Source of the DNA: Kingdonia uniflora | Lineage: Eukaryota > Streptophyta > Magnoliopsida > Ranunculales > Circaeasteraceae | DNA length: 64,000 nt | Direction of reading: 5' to 3' | NCBI GenBank assembly: GCA_014058105.1 | Contig: JACGCM010001272.1 | Span: 372,001-436,000 of the forward strand | Shown: one piece after another, positions 1 to 10,047 of the stretch | How the letters are laid out: every line of letters starts with the position of its first letter | Position numbering within the stretch: the first letter of the stretch is position 1 | Notes under the pieces: generated by a model | What the model was told of the DNA's origin: nothing | What the model saw: the letters and a program-made list of their open reading frames with translations, nothing else | Database searches by the model: none | Program-made: the position numbers and the translations under genes

Positions 1-3000
1 CAATATACACAAGTTAACCCTGCATTTCTCCCATGGTATCGTACAGATCAACTTATTGTTAGTTACCTCACTGCAACATTGTCTGAATCCATTCTTGGAA
101 TGCTTGTGGGTACATCTACCTCACATAACACTTGGGATTGTCTTAGGCGTTATTTTTCTCAGCAGTCTTTGGCTTACTCTGCAAACATTCGGTTCCAACT
201 CCTTTCTATCACAAAGGGATCAAAACCTATTTCTGATTACCTACAAGAAGCCAAATGGATGGCTGACACGTTAGCTTTAATCGGTGAACCAATGTTCAAT
301 ATGGACTTGGTTTCTTCAGTTCTCCGAGGACTTGGACCTGATTATTCTATGATTGTCACTACCCTACACAACTTCCCACATTTGCCTACTTTTCCAGATT
401 TTCGAGCTCGTTTGCTCTCTTTTGAAAGTCAAATTTCTTCATCACCTGCAGGTCCAGTCACTCAGATAGCTCCCCTAGCTGCCCAGAATCGCTCATAACA
501 ACATCCAAATCTAGGAAACCAGCAGAATATGACCAATCAAGGCAACAATCAAAATAATAGGAACCGGAACAGGATGAGGAGTAGGAACAATGGCAATTGG
601 AATAATAGTCAGTTCAACAATGGTCACAACAACCACTGGAATCGCGTACAATGGAACAATGGGAAAAACAATAGCTGGAATCGTGGCCCTAATTACAAGA
701 ACAATGGCAATTGGAACTACAATCAAGCCAACATGGGTATTTTAGGGAGCTCTGCTTTCTCGACATCTGGTGGGATTGATAATCTTTCTTCTGGCTATTC
801 TCCGCAATACTCAGTTTCAGACACTCTTCAAGCTACTTTTGCAGGTTTTCAAATATCGCAACCAACTGATCATACTTGGTACCCAGATACTGGTGCCACT
901 CATCACATGATGGGTAATGCAGATGCTTCGCATAATCGCGTGCCCCATATTGGTAATTCCTCTATTTTACTTGGCAATGGTGACAAACTTGACATATCTC
1001 AAACGGGTAGCATTCCAATCATTTTAGGGTCTAATATGTTTCAGTTAAATAACGTCTACCATGTTCCTTCCATGCGTAAATATTTATTATCAGTTGTTAA
1101 GTTCACCGCAGATAACTTTGTTCGAGTTTCATTTGATCCGTACAATTTTTATATTTCTGACTTACATTAGGGTGTTCCATTATTTTAGGGACAATGTAGG
1201 GACGGGTTATATTCACTTTCACTATATTTACCTCCTTCAGCACCATCAGCCCTTTCATCTCAATTGTGGCACAACCGATTGGGGTATCCCAATGCCAAAG
1301 TTTTATCTTTTTTACACTCAAATAAAATGTTAAGTATAAATTTTTACCTCGCACATGATTTTTGTAAAGGGTGTACGTTGGGTAAATCCACACACCTTCC
1401 TTTTACAACTCATGGAATTTATGCTACTATCCTTTTTTATCTTGTGCATTCTGATGTGTGGATGTCCCCGGTTACTTTTGTTTCTGGTTTTCACTATTAT
1501 GTTATATTCACCGATGATTACTCTCATTATACATGGTTTTTTCCTATGAAACATAAGTCATAAATTTTTACTCACTTTCAAACGTTTTTAGCGACTGTTA
1601 AGAATATTTTTAGTAGTTCGGTTAAATTTTTCCAAAGTGACGGTGGAACTGAATATACAAACCACTAATTTTCATCCCTTTGTCGTGATCTAGGCATTCA
1701 TCATCGTATGTCTTGTCCTCACACTCCTCAACAAAATGGTCTTGCTGAGCGCAAGAATCGACATATTACAGACATGACCCGCACTTTGACGGCTACTTCT
1801 CATACTCCTTTTAATTTATGGGTTGAAGCAGTGTCTACCGCGGTTTATCTCATTAACCGCCTCCCCACCCCACTTCGTCATTGGGCTTCCCCCTTTTCTC
1901 ATTTATTTGGTCGGTCACCTACTTACTCAGACTTCCACACCTTTGGTTGTGCATGTTACCTGCATTTAAGGGATTATGTTTCTAATAAGCTAATGCCACG
2001 ATCTGTTGAGTGTGTTTTTTGGGGGTACAGTTCACAACACAAGGGGTACAGGTGTCTTGATCCAACTAATCACCGGGTTTATATTTCACGTCATGTGAGA
2101 TTTGATGAGCTACAATTTCCTTTTGCTCAGTCTTCTTAACCTTCTTTGACACCTACAGATTCCCAGTATGTGGAGATGGAGTTTGTTCTAGTTGTTACCT
2201 TACCAGCTCAGCCAGTTATAGTTCCGTCTACGATTCCTCAGCCAGACCAAGCACAACCAGATCTAGCACAATCAGATCCAACACTTCCAGATGCACCACA
2301 GCCAGATCAAGCTCGGCCAAATTCTATTCCGTATACTCATATTCTACCTGATCGCTCCTTTCCTTTTTATGGACAGACATATCAGCGATCTATTCAGCGC
2401 CCAACAATATTGCCTCCAGCTGCATCACCTCCGCCAAAGAATTCTTCATCTGACCATATAGATGTCCCAACATCTAACGTACCTTCTGGCCCTTCAGCTC
2501 CAGTTGTTCTTACCTCACAACATTCAATGACAACCCAGTTGCGTGATGGCATTCATTGCCCGGTGCTTGGTACAGATGGTACAATGCGATACCCTCTTCC
2601 AAAGGCTCTAGTAGCTGAGCTTGTTGCTCCAATGCCTGAACCCACTTGTTATACCCAAGCTGTCCGTGATCCGCAGTGGCGTCAGGCTATGATAGAAGAG
2701 TTTAATGCTCTTCTTAAGAACCAGACTTAGTCTCTTGTTCCACCTTCCCCATCTCAGAACACCATTGGTTGTAAATGGGTGTTCAAGATCAAGTATAATT
2801 CTGATGGTAGTATTGAGAGATACAAGGCACGACTGGTTGCCAAAGGCTTTTATCAGAAGGCTGGCATCGATTGTGATGAGACTTTTAGCCCTGTGGTTAA
2901 ACCCACTACTATCCGAACTGTGTTGAGTGTGGCTGTAAACAGTGGATGGGTTTTGCATCAGCTAGACGTTAAAAATGCATTTTTACATAGATTCTTGAAA

Positions 3001-4209
3001 GAAGAGGTTTATATGTCTTAACCACCAGGGTTTGTTGATCCACAACAACCTCATCATGTTTGTCGGCTTCATAAAGCTATTTACGGATTAAAACAAGCTC
3101 CCCGAGCCTAGTTTACCCGTTTCAGTTCTTTCATTCTCCGATATGGCTTCATTCTTAGCAGAGCAGACCATTCATTATTTATTTATCGGCGCGGTTCTCA
3201 AATTTTGGTTCTCCTATTGTATGTTGATGATATCATTCTTACCGGGAATGATTCTTCTTTTATAGGGTCTTTTACTTCTTTGTTAGGGAAGGAGTTTGAG
3301 ATCAAGGACTTAGGACAGCTGCACTATTTTCTTGGTCTAGAGGTTACTTCTCTTCAACGTGGGTTGCATCTATCCCAGATCAAGTACACAGTTGATCTTC
3401 TTCAGCGTAATAATATGCTATAGTGCAAACCATGTTCCACTCCTCTTGTAGCTAAGTCACAACTTTCATCTCTTGAGGGTGATTTGTTGACTGAAGCGAC
3501 TGAATATCGGCATCTCGTTGGCTCCTTGCAGTATCTTACTCTTACTTGACCAGATATAGCCTACGCAGTTCAGCATGTGGCTAAGTTTATGAGTGCTCCA
3601 CGTATTCCTCATTTAATTGTTGTTAAATGCATATTGCGCTACCTGAAAGGTTCGATTGAGTTTGGAATTGCCTTTAGACCATTCCCTAGTCCACAAGCTC
3701 TTGTTGTTTTCTCTGATGCTGATTGGGCAGATTGTCCTGACACTAGACGCTCCACGTCTGGGTATCTAACATTTTTTGGCTCTCATCTTATCTCATGGAG
3801 TGCTAAGAAGCAACCAACCGTGTCTCGCTCTAGTGCTGAAGCTGAGTATCGATCTCTTGCTCTTTCATGTGTCGAGTCTATTTGGATTGCTTACTTGCTC
3901 CAGGAGTTGCATCAACCTATTCGGTCACCAATCACTATGTATTGTGACAACCTCAGCACCACATATATGACATCTAATTCCGTCTTTCATGCACGAACAA
4001 AACACATAGAGTTGGACTATCATTTTGTTCGGAAACGGGTTGCATCTAGAAGTCATCGGGTGCAGTTTATTCCTTCTATTGACCAAACAGCTGATCTTCT
4101 AACTAAAAGTCTTCATAAACAACGCTTCCAATGGCTACGTTCCAAACTTGTCTATTTACGACCGCCAAGTTTGAGGGGGAGTGTTAAAGCCACTAGTAAC
4201 AGCCCTTAA
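1..4209 (+). pseudogene. Ty1/copia gag-pol polyprotein with eleven in-frame stops
   Basis: A single reading frame, frame 1 from base 1, can be followed to 4209 without any frameshift. Gag (UBN2-like) covers about 1-450. An Asn-rich stretch with repeated Trp-Asn units covers about 530-735, and I see no CCHC zinc knuckle. The protease DTGA motif is near 889. The pre-integrase HHCC region is near 1260-1400, and the integrase core has D near 1455, D near 1640 and E near 1750. Reverse transcriptase covers about 2640-3430 with YVDD at 3219-3230. RNase H covers about 3700-4130 with SDADWA, SSAEAEY and MYCDN. Stops are at 496, 1168, 1186, 1561, 1666, 2137, 2728, 3019, 3109, 3421 and 3547. Several replace Gln, Arg or Trp codons expected from the family, which fits C-to-T or G-to-A transitions. 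The frame runs about 25 bases into the LTR. Confidence 0.93.
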
Positions 4210-4387
4210 TTACTGTTGTAACAGCTTCTAGTTATTGCTGCATAACAACTCCTACTTATGGCTATAACTGACCACTTAGTTACTGATGTATAACAGCACT
4301 TAGTTAATGTTGTAACAACTCCTTGTAAACTCTATATAAACCCTGTAGAGAGAAGAATAAAGCAAGCAAGATTTCTAATCCCTAACA
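4182..4387 (+). repeat. 3' LTR of the copia element (206 bp)
   Basis: The LTR starts TGTTA and ends TAACA, giving matched inverted ends. It is preceded by a purine-rich tract (TTGAGGGGGAG, 4171-4181) that fits the polypurine tract. A TATATAAA box lies near 4333 and an AATAAA signal near 4356, consistent with a promoter and polyadenylation signal. The first half has repeated TAACAGC/TAACAACT-like words. At 206 bp it is a short LTR, as in several copia lineages. No second copy is in the window for comparison. Confidence 0.85.
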
Positions 4388-4672
4388 AAAGGATCAAGAT
4401 GAAGACCTTAAATTGACATGCTCTATTCTTGGGTGACAATTGTTCTATTTCTGTATCACCCCCAGTCTTCTCTGAATGCAAGCCTAATTGCATCTACTTT
4501 ACAGATGATGTCAAAAAAATTTATTTGTTGTGATGTAAATTCTTTAGGACCTCATGACTTCTGTGTGTACAACATGGAAGATGGTGCTTTTGAACCAAAT
4601 TATTTGCAGGATTTTAAAAGAAGAAGACTACCACCCATTTGGGTCGAGCTGAAACTGCTAGGGTGCAATTAG
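4388..4672 (+). pseudogene. F-box/DUF295 protein, C-terminal remnant (copy 1)
   Basis: Directly after the copia LTR, frame 1 reads the C-terminal DUF295 hallmark (KMKTLN then SECKPNCIYFTDD). It carries a TGA at 4411-4413 and then loses frame near 4530. The last part (PHDFCVYNMEDG... to the stop at 4672) continues in frame 2. DUF295 is the beta-propeller-like domain of a large, fast-changing family of plant F-box proteins, thought to be substrate adaptors of SCF ubiquitin ligases. Everything upstream of this domain is missing, apparently cut off by the copia insertion. The closest relative in the window is copy 2 at 5577-6503. It cannot make a working protein. Confidence 0.8.
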
Positions 4673-5576
4673 TTGTTATTTGCCTAAAGAATTTTTTTTT
4701 TTGTATGATGTTACTAGAGTTTGAATGCATGAACTGTCTCGAGTATCTATTATATGGTTTCTCTTATATGATGTCTGAGTTGTACGCAATTTAATTACTG
4801 ATTAGTGTATCTTTGATTAGTGTCTCTTTGCTGAAAGAGTTGGTTCCTGAAAACAAATAAATCAATATACCGAATATGGTTTTGGCCTATGGAGCACAAA
4901 ATAATTCCTAAAAGATACATGTTACAAACTCGTAGAAACGTACAGTCAAATTCCAATTTTGTAAAGAAACTATAAATTTGTTTGGTATGCATTTTCATTT
5001 TTCATTTTTCATTTTGTGTTTTTCGTTCTCTTTCAAACATTGTAACTAGGATGTTTCAGATTTATTAGTCTGTCCTTACTGAACCAACATCCAAAACTAA
5101 CTTAGCTGGGCATTGATCTAAAGATAGGCAATGTAGCCAAATACTTTTCTTTAGTAGCGCCTATTTTATTTCTCCCTTGTCCTCAGATTTCTTGAGTAGT
5201 CTGTATTCAATCTTTGCTCTCTCTCTCTCTCTCTCTCTCTCAAACCAAACCTCTTCTCTTATCCCTCGGTCGTTTGCAGCACCATATAATGGTTTACTAG
5301 CAAAAACAAAGGCTGGGCTAAAAGTCACACGTGTTTCATGATTAAAACCCTAAACCCATACAAAATCACAATCACATTAAACCCTAAATTGTGTGTGAGT
5401 TGCTTCTCTTCTCTATATCTCTGGGGGATTTGTTTCATCTTTTTGAAATCGATTCAGGTATTTGATTATCATCATACATATATCGGTTGTATTGTTTGTT
5501 TCTCTTATAGTTAAAATCAATACTACAAAACCCATCTTCTCAAAGCCCTAATAATATTTCCAAATTTTGTTAAAAC
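4673..5576. other. Intergenic region with duplicated 3' flank and probable promoter of F-box copy 2
   Basis: The left part (about 4720-4960) is a diverged duplicate of about 9462-9760, so it is the 3' flank that came with the F-box gene duplication. A CT microsatellite lies at about 5215-5241. TAAACCC/AAACCCTA-type words at 5340-5390 and a CT-rich leader at 5400-5420 look like a plant promoter and 5' leader for the gene starting at 5577. A possible leader intron donor is near 5457. I see no coding region. Confidence 0.55.
5215..5241. repeat. CT dinucleotide microsatellite
   Basis: About 13 consecutive CT units lie ~340 bases upstream of the F-box copy 2 start codon. Pyrimidine-rich tracts of this kind are common in plant promoters and leaders. 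Confidence 0.9.
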
Positions 5577-6503
5577 ATGACAAGCTCCAATTGGTCAAGT
5601 CTCCCAAACGATCTTCTTGATCAAGTTTCCAAACAGGTAAAAGCAAACCCAGCAATTCTACAGTTTCTCTTCCTCCATAGAGGGAGGTGAAGGAGGGGTT
5701 CTCGCTGATTTCCCAATGCCACTACCCCATTACAAATTTGTTAATACTTCGAGTAACGGATGGCTAGTAAAGGTTGAAAGGCCAAAACCCTATTTCAAGC
5801 TTAGCCTATTAAATCCATTCTTATCTGTTAATAACAAGATCGAGCTTCCCTCATTATCGGGTGATCTGCACGGATTGAATATTATGAAGTGTTATATAGA
5901 CAAGGTAGTTATATCAGCTAATCCTTTATGGACCAAAAACTTTGTTGTTATGGCTATCTGTGGTCATAATTACAATTTGGGTTTCGTCCCGCCTGGTGAA
6001 GAAGCTTGGACTCCAATACCAGGGTTGAAGCAGATTCACGATATGGTTTATTAGGCTGATGAGTTTTATGTTGTTGACGGCAAAGGATGTGTTACTGCTT
6101 GTGATGTTAAGTACCATGTGAAATCGTTAGGGGAACTTTGGCAGGTTGGAAATGGACGATGAAGGATATCGGACGATTGGAATTTTCGTCTTCAGACTTG
6201 ATCGAGGCATCCCTAATAAATGGATCAAGATGAATACCCTAGATGGACAGTCTCTATAATTGGGTGGAAACTACTCTACTTCCGTCTCGCCCCAGTTTAT
6301 TCTGAATGCAAGCCAAACTGCATCTACTTTACAGACGATTCTAAAGAATTGATCGAGGCATCCCTCATGACCACGGTGTGTACAATTTTGAAGATGGGAC
6401 TTTTGAACCAAATTGCTGGGGTAATTTCAAGAAAATAAGACCGTATCCCATTTGGGTCGGTGCAACTAGTTGTTATTTGCCTACTAAAGATTTTATTATA
6501 TAA
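5577..6503 (+). pseudogene. F-box/DUF295 protein pseudogene (copy 2)
   Basis: The ATG at 5577 begins an F-box-like N-terminus (SSNWSSLPNDLLDQVSKQ), but the frame stops at ~5690 and most of the F-box and linker is missing. From 5716 an open stretch of 112 codons gives the central DUF295 propeller (YKFVNTSSNGWLV to the EAWTPIPGL region) and ends in TAG at 6052. The same frame continues with DEFYVVDGKG. The C-terminal SECKPNCIYFTDDS lies near 6300. The tail shifts frame again, reading HDHGVYNFEDGTFEPN to a stop at about 6503. Intact relatives are roughly 350-420 residues. At least three lesions plus an internal deletion make this a pseudogene. It is a tandem duplicate of copy 1, and its 3' flank is split by the element at 6592-9454. 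Confidence 0.85.
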
Positions 6504-6591
6504 CTAGAGTTTAAATGTATGAACTTCGGTGTCTTTTGTTTTTTGGATTGAATCCAATAAGAGTGATTTGGACTGACTGAAGACATTTAGT
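6504..6591. other. 3' flank of F-box copy 2, extra segment before the element
   Basis: Compared with the 3' flank of copy 1, the match stops near 6523. The next ~65 bases (from TCGGTGTC to the GCCGTTTG end) have no counterpart there. They contain TTTGTTTTTT and a copy of AATCCAATAAG, resembling the start of the element itself. They may be part of its terminal region or a fragment of a second copy. Confidence 0.4.
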
Positions 6592-7909
6592 GCCGTTTGT
6601 TTTTTTCACTCGCTCAGACTACTCGATAAAACATTTGACAGCCTCTCTCCGCTCAGATCCAATAAGCCAAATGTAAAATTTGTCCCCAAATTGCCCTTCC
6701 CTCTCCACCTCCACCTAATTACTACCCTATCCTTTCTTCCCCCAACGGCAAAACCAACAGCTCTCGAACTCCTCTCAACAGAAATCTCTTCCTCGATCAA
6801 TCCTTTCCCATTGATTTCTTTCCACAACAGCAACCCCAATCTCTTCCTCTATCACCTCCGCAGCAGCAGCTCCTCAAGCTTTTGAGTTTCAATTTCATTT
6901 CTATGCTTCTAAGCCCTAGTTCCTTCCCCAATTTCAGTTTTCCCTCTTGATCGACTACCGTGAAGAAATCAAACTCTGTTAGGTCTGGTCTCTCTCTCCG
7001 AGGAATCAAATTCAATTGCTGGTTTTAAGTCTATTCTGAGGTGCGTGCTTATTCACAGTAAGAACCCCAATTCTTTGTTAATGGTATTTTTTAATTTTTT
7101 TGTAATTATTAATTCCTTGCATGTGTATATTTGAAGAGATATACAATGTGTATATTATTACCTGTTATAAGATCAACTTACATTGGGTTGAATTAATTAT
7201 ACTGTTCTTGGGGGTGATGACATTGCTATCTAAATTTGGAGATTTCAGTTTATTTTGATGTTTCTGTTTATACCCTTTTGTATGTGTTGTGTTAGAGCTA
7301 TAATCCTCTGAAAAACATTTGGACTTTGATATATATACCATTTGGGTGCTTGATTTCCTGGTTGATTCTTAAGATGATTTCAAGATATGAATCTCTATAT
7401 ACAGTAGATTGTTGCTGCATCTCAATGAACCCAGTGACCTCTTTTAATTTTCTCAATTTTAGCTTTAAGGACATCTCGTCTGAATTGCAGCTTAGTTTCA
7501 AATCAAAGTATTATTGTTAGAAATATGGGTGAAGCATCAAAATATGTAATTTAACGGGTATATTGGAAGTGATTCATGCAAGTAGTTGTTCCAAATTAAT
7601 GAAAGGGGCCAGAAGGAATTTTGTTATGTGATTACAAGTAATCTTTTAAAAAATTAGTTCTACCATCTGTTGTATCTATACCTTGGTATAAATATGTCCA
7701 TTATCATCTGCTTTGGGTATGTTATGGATTGTATATCCATCTGCAGAACTGGTTTAGTTTTTTTGCATATTAAAATTACCATTGGGATGTTATGTAGCAA
7801 GTACCAAGAGATGAGCTAGTACAGAGTTTGAATCTGTTTTAGCTTTATATTCTATTTTCATTTTCTTTGTTTCAACTGAGTTTGTATGTGTTTTTCCTTG
7901 TTTGGCAGT

Positions 7910-7993
7910 TTCAGTTTGGGAAGAAAAGTGCTCCTCCAAAGATAAAAATGTGATCCCTGAACCAGATTATAGAATACCTGCTGTGTTACTTGG
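7910..7993 (+). pseudogene. Exon-like fragment inside the inverted-end element
   Basis: A TTGGCAG acceptor-like site precedes this piece and a G|GTATGTG donor-like site follows it. One frame reads KDKNVIPEPDYRIPAVLLG, which looks like real protein sequence rather than AT-rich noise. I do not recognise the parent gene with confidence. Together with the CT-rich leader at 6670-7020, it suggests that the element took up part of a host gene. Confidence 0.4.
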
Positions 7994-8049
7994 TATGTGT
8001 GTATGTATGCTATATATTTGATATTTGCATTTCAGCTATGCAAAACTTA

Positions 8050-8345
8050 TGTAGAGTTCTATTAACATTTAAAAGTATCCATCTAACTGTTAGAAGTGCA
8101 TCTGCAAAACTCAAGTGTTAACTGTTTAAAACTATCCATCTATTAACTGTTAGAAGTGCACCACATTCATAGATAGTATCAACTCTAGTGTTAGCTGTTA
8201 TGGATTGAAAGAAATCTTAGTGTGCAGAACTCAAGTGCATCATATTCAAGTGTTAACAGTTTAAAACTATCCATCTGCAGAACTCAAGTGCATCACACTC
8301 TAGTGTTAACTGTTTGGATTGAAAGAAATCTTAGTGTGCATCACA
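8050..8345. repeat. Degenerate short tandem duplications within the element
   Basis: Words such as AACTCAAGTG, GTTAACTGTTT, AAAACTATCCATCT and GAAAGAAATCTTAGTGTGC recur three or four times in mixed order over ~300 bases. A second, similar duplication of ~90 bases is at about 8673-8826. Repeated units of 60-100 bases with local rearrangement are typical of replication slippage inside DNA elements. Confidence 0.65.
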
Positions 8346-8879
8346 TTTTTTTTTTTTTTTGAAAGCCTGTGCATCACATTCATAGATACTGTATCCTAAT
8401 ATGTCATGGATTTTTCAACAATCCAAGTATTTTGAATTTGGAATCCAAATCTTTAAGGTAGGAAGAAAGAGATTTTCACCTGATTAGTCACCCAAGCTAG
8501 TGTTGATATATAGATCAAAGTCTATTTACAGTATCATGGTAAGAAAGAACTATAGTACATCTGTTATCTGTTAACTGCTATGGATAGATGTTTATTGAAG
8601 TTGTTAATGGATAAATGCTTATTACCTATACCTGTTAGTGGATAGATGTTATCATGGCATTTGTATAATTCAGTGCATCTGTTATGCTTTGTATCCATCT
8701 GCAGAACTGTTTGTACATAGAAGTGCATTAGAGACTATGACCATTGGACCAACTGTTATGCTTTATATCCATTTGCAGAATCTTTTGTATATCCTTCTGT
8801 TTGTGCATTAGAGACTGACCATTGTACAAAATCTTTTGTATTTGTTTGTATTTGTTTAACTGATTTGTCTATTTGTTCT

Positions 8880-8955
8880 GGAGGTGCAGTTATGTCGATA
8901 CCACCAAAGAAAACAATGGAGGTGCAGTTATGTCGATATCACCAAAGAAAACAAC
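8880..8955. repeat. Perfect-length 38-bp tandem duplication
   Basis: Two 38-base units starting GGAGGTGCAG lie back to back, at 8880-8917 and 8918-8955. They differ at only a couple of positions. The duplication is recent relative to the other repeats in the element. Confidence 0.85.
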
Positions 8956-9264
8956 AGGCTTTTTCAAGAAACATCCAAATTTTAAACTTCACTTCATCCT
9001 GAAATGTCAAGCCCAAATAGACTTGAATTGTGTGGAACATCTCTGAATACTATAGCTTGGAAGACAATGTTAATCTTGGAATATTTGCTTATTTGCATTA
9101 CCTTCAAACCAATGTTAATCTTTATTTGATTTTATGAACCAATGTATTTGTGTTTGCTATACAGGTTATTTTTGTATGTATTTATGTTTGCTATATATAC
9201 AGGTTATTTTTGTATGTCTTTGTGTTTGTTATGTATATGTGGTGTTAGCGTTGGTAACAAAGAG

Positions 9265-9290
9265 GTGGTGGTGGTGGTGGTGGTGGTCGT
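9265..9290. repeat. GGT trinucleotide microsatellite
   Basis: About eight GGT units lie in a row near the right end of the inverted-end element. They produce a run of valines in one frame that is not a gene. Confidence 0.85.
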
Positions 9291-9460
9291 ATTGGTGATG
9301 AATAGGTGGGGGTTTGCTTATAAATTGAGAGGGGTATTTTAGTATTTGCCTATTTTAGTTAGCCTAAAAATGCAAACACTCCAAAGTATCTGCTCAGATA
9401 GTGAACACCTCTAAGTGGACTCAGGTCCGCTCAGACCCAAAAAAACAAACGGTCCTTCAT

Positions 9461-10047
9461 CTTGAGTATCTATTCTATGGTTTCTCTTATATGATGTTTG
9501 AGTTATTATAATACTGCTTCTCATAGTTTACATAGTTTACAGAACTCAGAATATGTTACAACTTTTATGGAATAACGATTTCTCAAGAGGTACTTAATTC
9601 AACTGGAAACTCCCCCAAATTTGGGAGGTACGTTTTGATTAGTGTATCTTTGCTAAAAGAGTTGGTTCCTGAAAACAAATAAATCAATATATCCAATATA
9701 ATTTTGGCCGTATGGAGTACAAAAGAATTCCTAAAAGATATACGTTGCAGACTCGGCAAAAAAAATATACACTCAAAACCTAAGAAAAAATGTTGTTCCA
9801 TTTTATATCCAAGATTACTCCCCAGCCTTGCACATAAATTCCAACACACTACCAAGATCTATCCCGTGACTAGAATATTCTGACACGAGGTGAACTACTG
9901 CTGATAAATGTACTTTCTGTTTCGTACAACAAGAGCATCGCTAATCACGTTGCTGCTTCATATTCAAAATTCATTGTTGACACCAGAAAATGGAGTAATC
10001 TCTTCTTCTTGTAGAAAACGTCTCTAATTCTAAGTGCGGCATAGATT
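9461..10047. other. Second copy of F-box 3' flank, then 3' UTR of SEC10
   Basis: From 9462 the sequence matches the 3' flank of F-box copy 1 (about 4730-4960): GAGTATCTATT, then GGTTTCTCTTATATGATG, and later GAAAACAAATAAATCAATAT. A ~100-base insertion relative to copy 1 lies near 9520-9620. From about 9800 to 10047 the sequence is the minus-strand 3' UTR of SEC10. The two transcription units converge here. Confidence 0.65.

Larger units (their letters stand above)
1..4387 (+). mobile_element. Ty1/copia LTR retrotransposon, 3' portion (5' end outside window)
   Basis: The window opens inside gag and the element runs through protease, integrase, reverse transcriptase and RNase H, in that order, to a 3' LTR ending at 4387. 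Integrase before reverse transcriptase is the Ty1/copia order. The 5' LTR and primer-binding site lie left of the window, so age from LTR divergence and the target duplication cannot be read here. The 3' end abuts an F-box/DUF295 coding remnant, so the element seems to have inserted into that gene. The element is dead through in-frame stops. Confidence 0.95.
6592..9454. mobile_element. ~2.9-kb inverted-end DNA element, hAT-like, non-autonomous, with exon-like cargo
   Basis: The left end reads GCCGTTTGTTTTTTT and the right end carries its reverse complement (AAAAAAACAAACGG). Just inside both ends, CGCTCAGAC/GCTCAGAT words recur in opposite orientation, like the subterminal repeats of hAT elements. 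Host sequence matching the empty site in copy 1 resumes at about 9461, so this segment is an insertion. No transposase is visible. The interior has a CT-rich leader-like stretch (6670-7020), AT-rich intron-like DNA, an exon-like piece at 7910-7993 and several short tandem duplications. I could not find a clean 8-bp target duplication, so the exact ends and the superfamily are uncertain. Mutator-like is the alternative. Confidence 0.6.

Noticed and set aside
511..726. Minus-strand frame of 71 codons rich in Ile/Val/Pro
   Set aside because: It is the shadow of the Asn/Trp-rich gag stretch on the plus strand. Its hydrophobic bias follows from the codons AAT/AAC read backwards.
1..4209. Stop-codon recoding or programmed readthrough in the copia polyprotein
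   Set aside because: TAA, TAG and TGA all occur, at scattered places inside conserved enzyme domains and at Gln/Arg/Trp positions. Mutational decay explains this better.
9142..9342. 66-codon frame with a run of valines
   Set aside because: It is produced by the GGT microsatellite and two near-identical GGTTATTTTTGTATG repeats. There is no protein-like composition.
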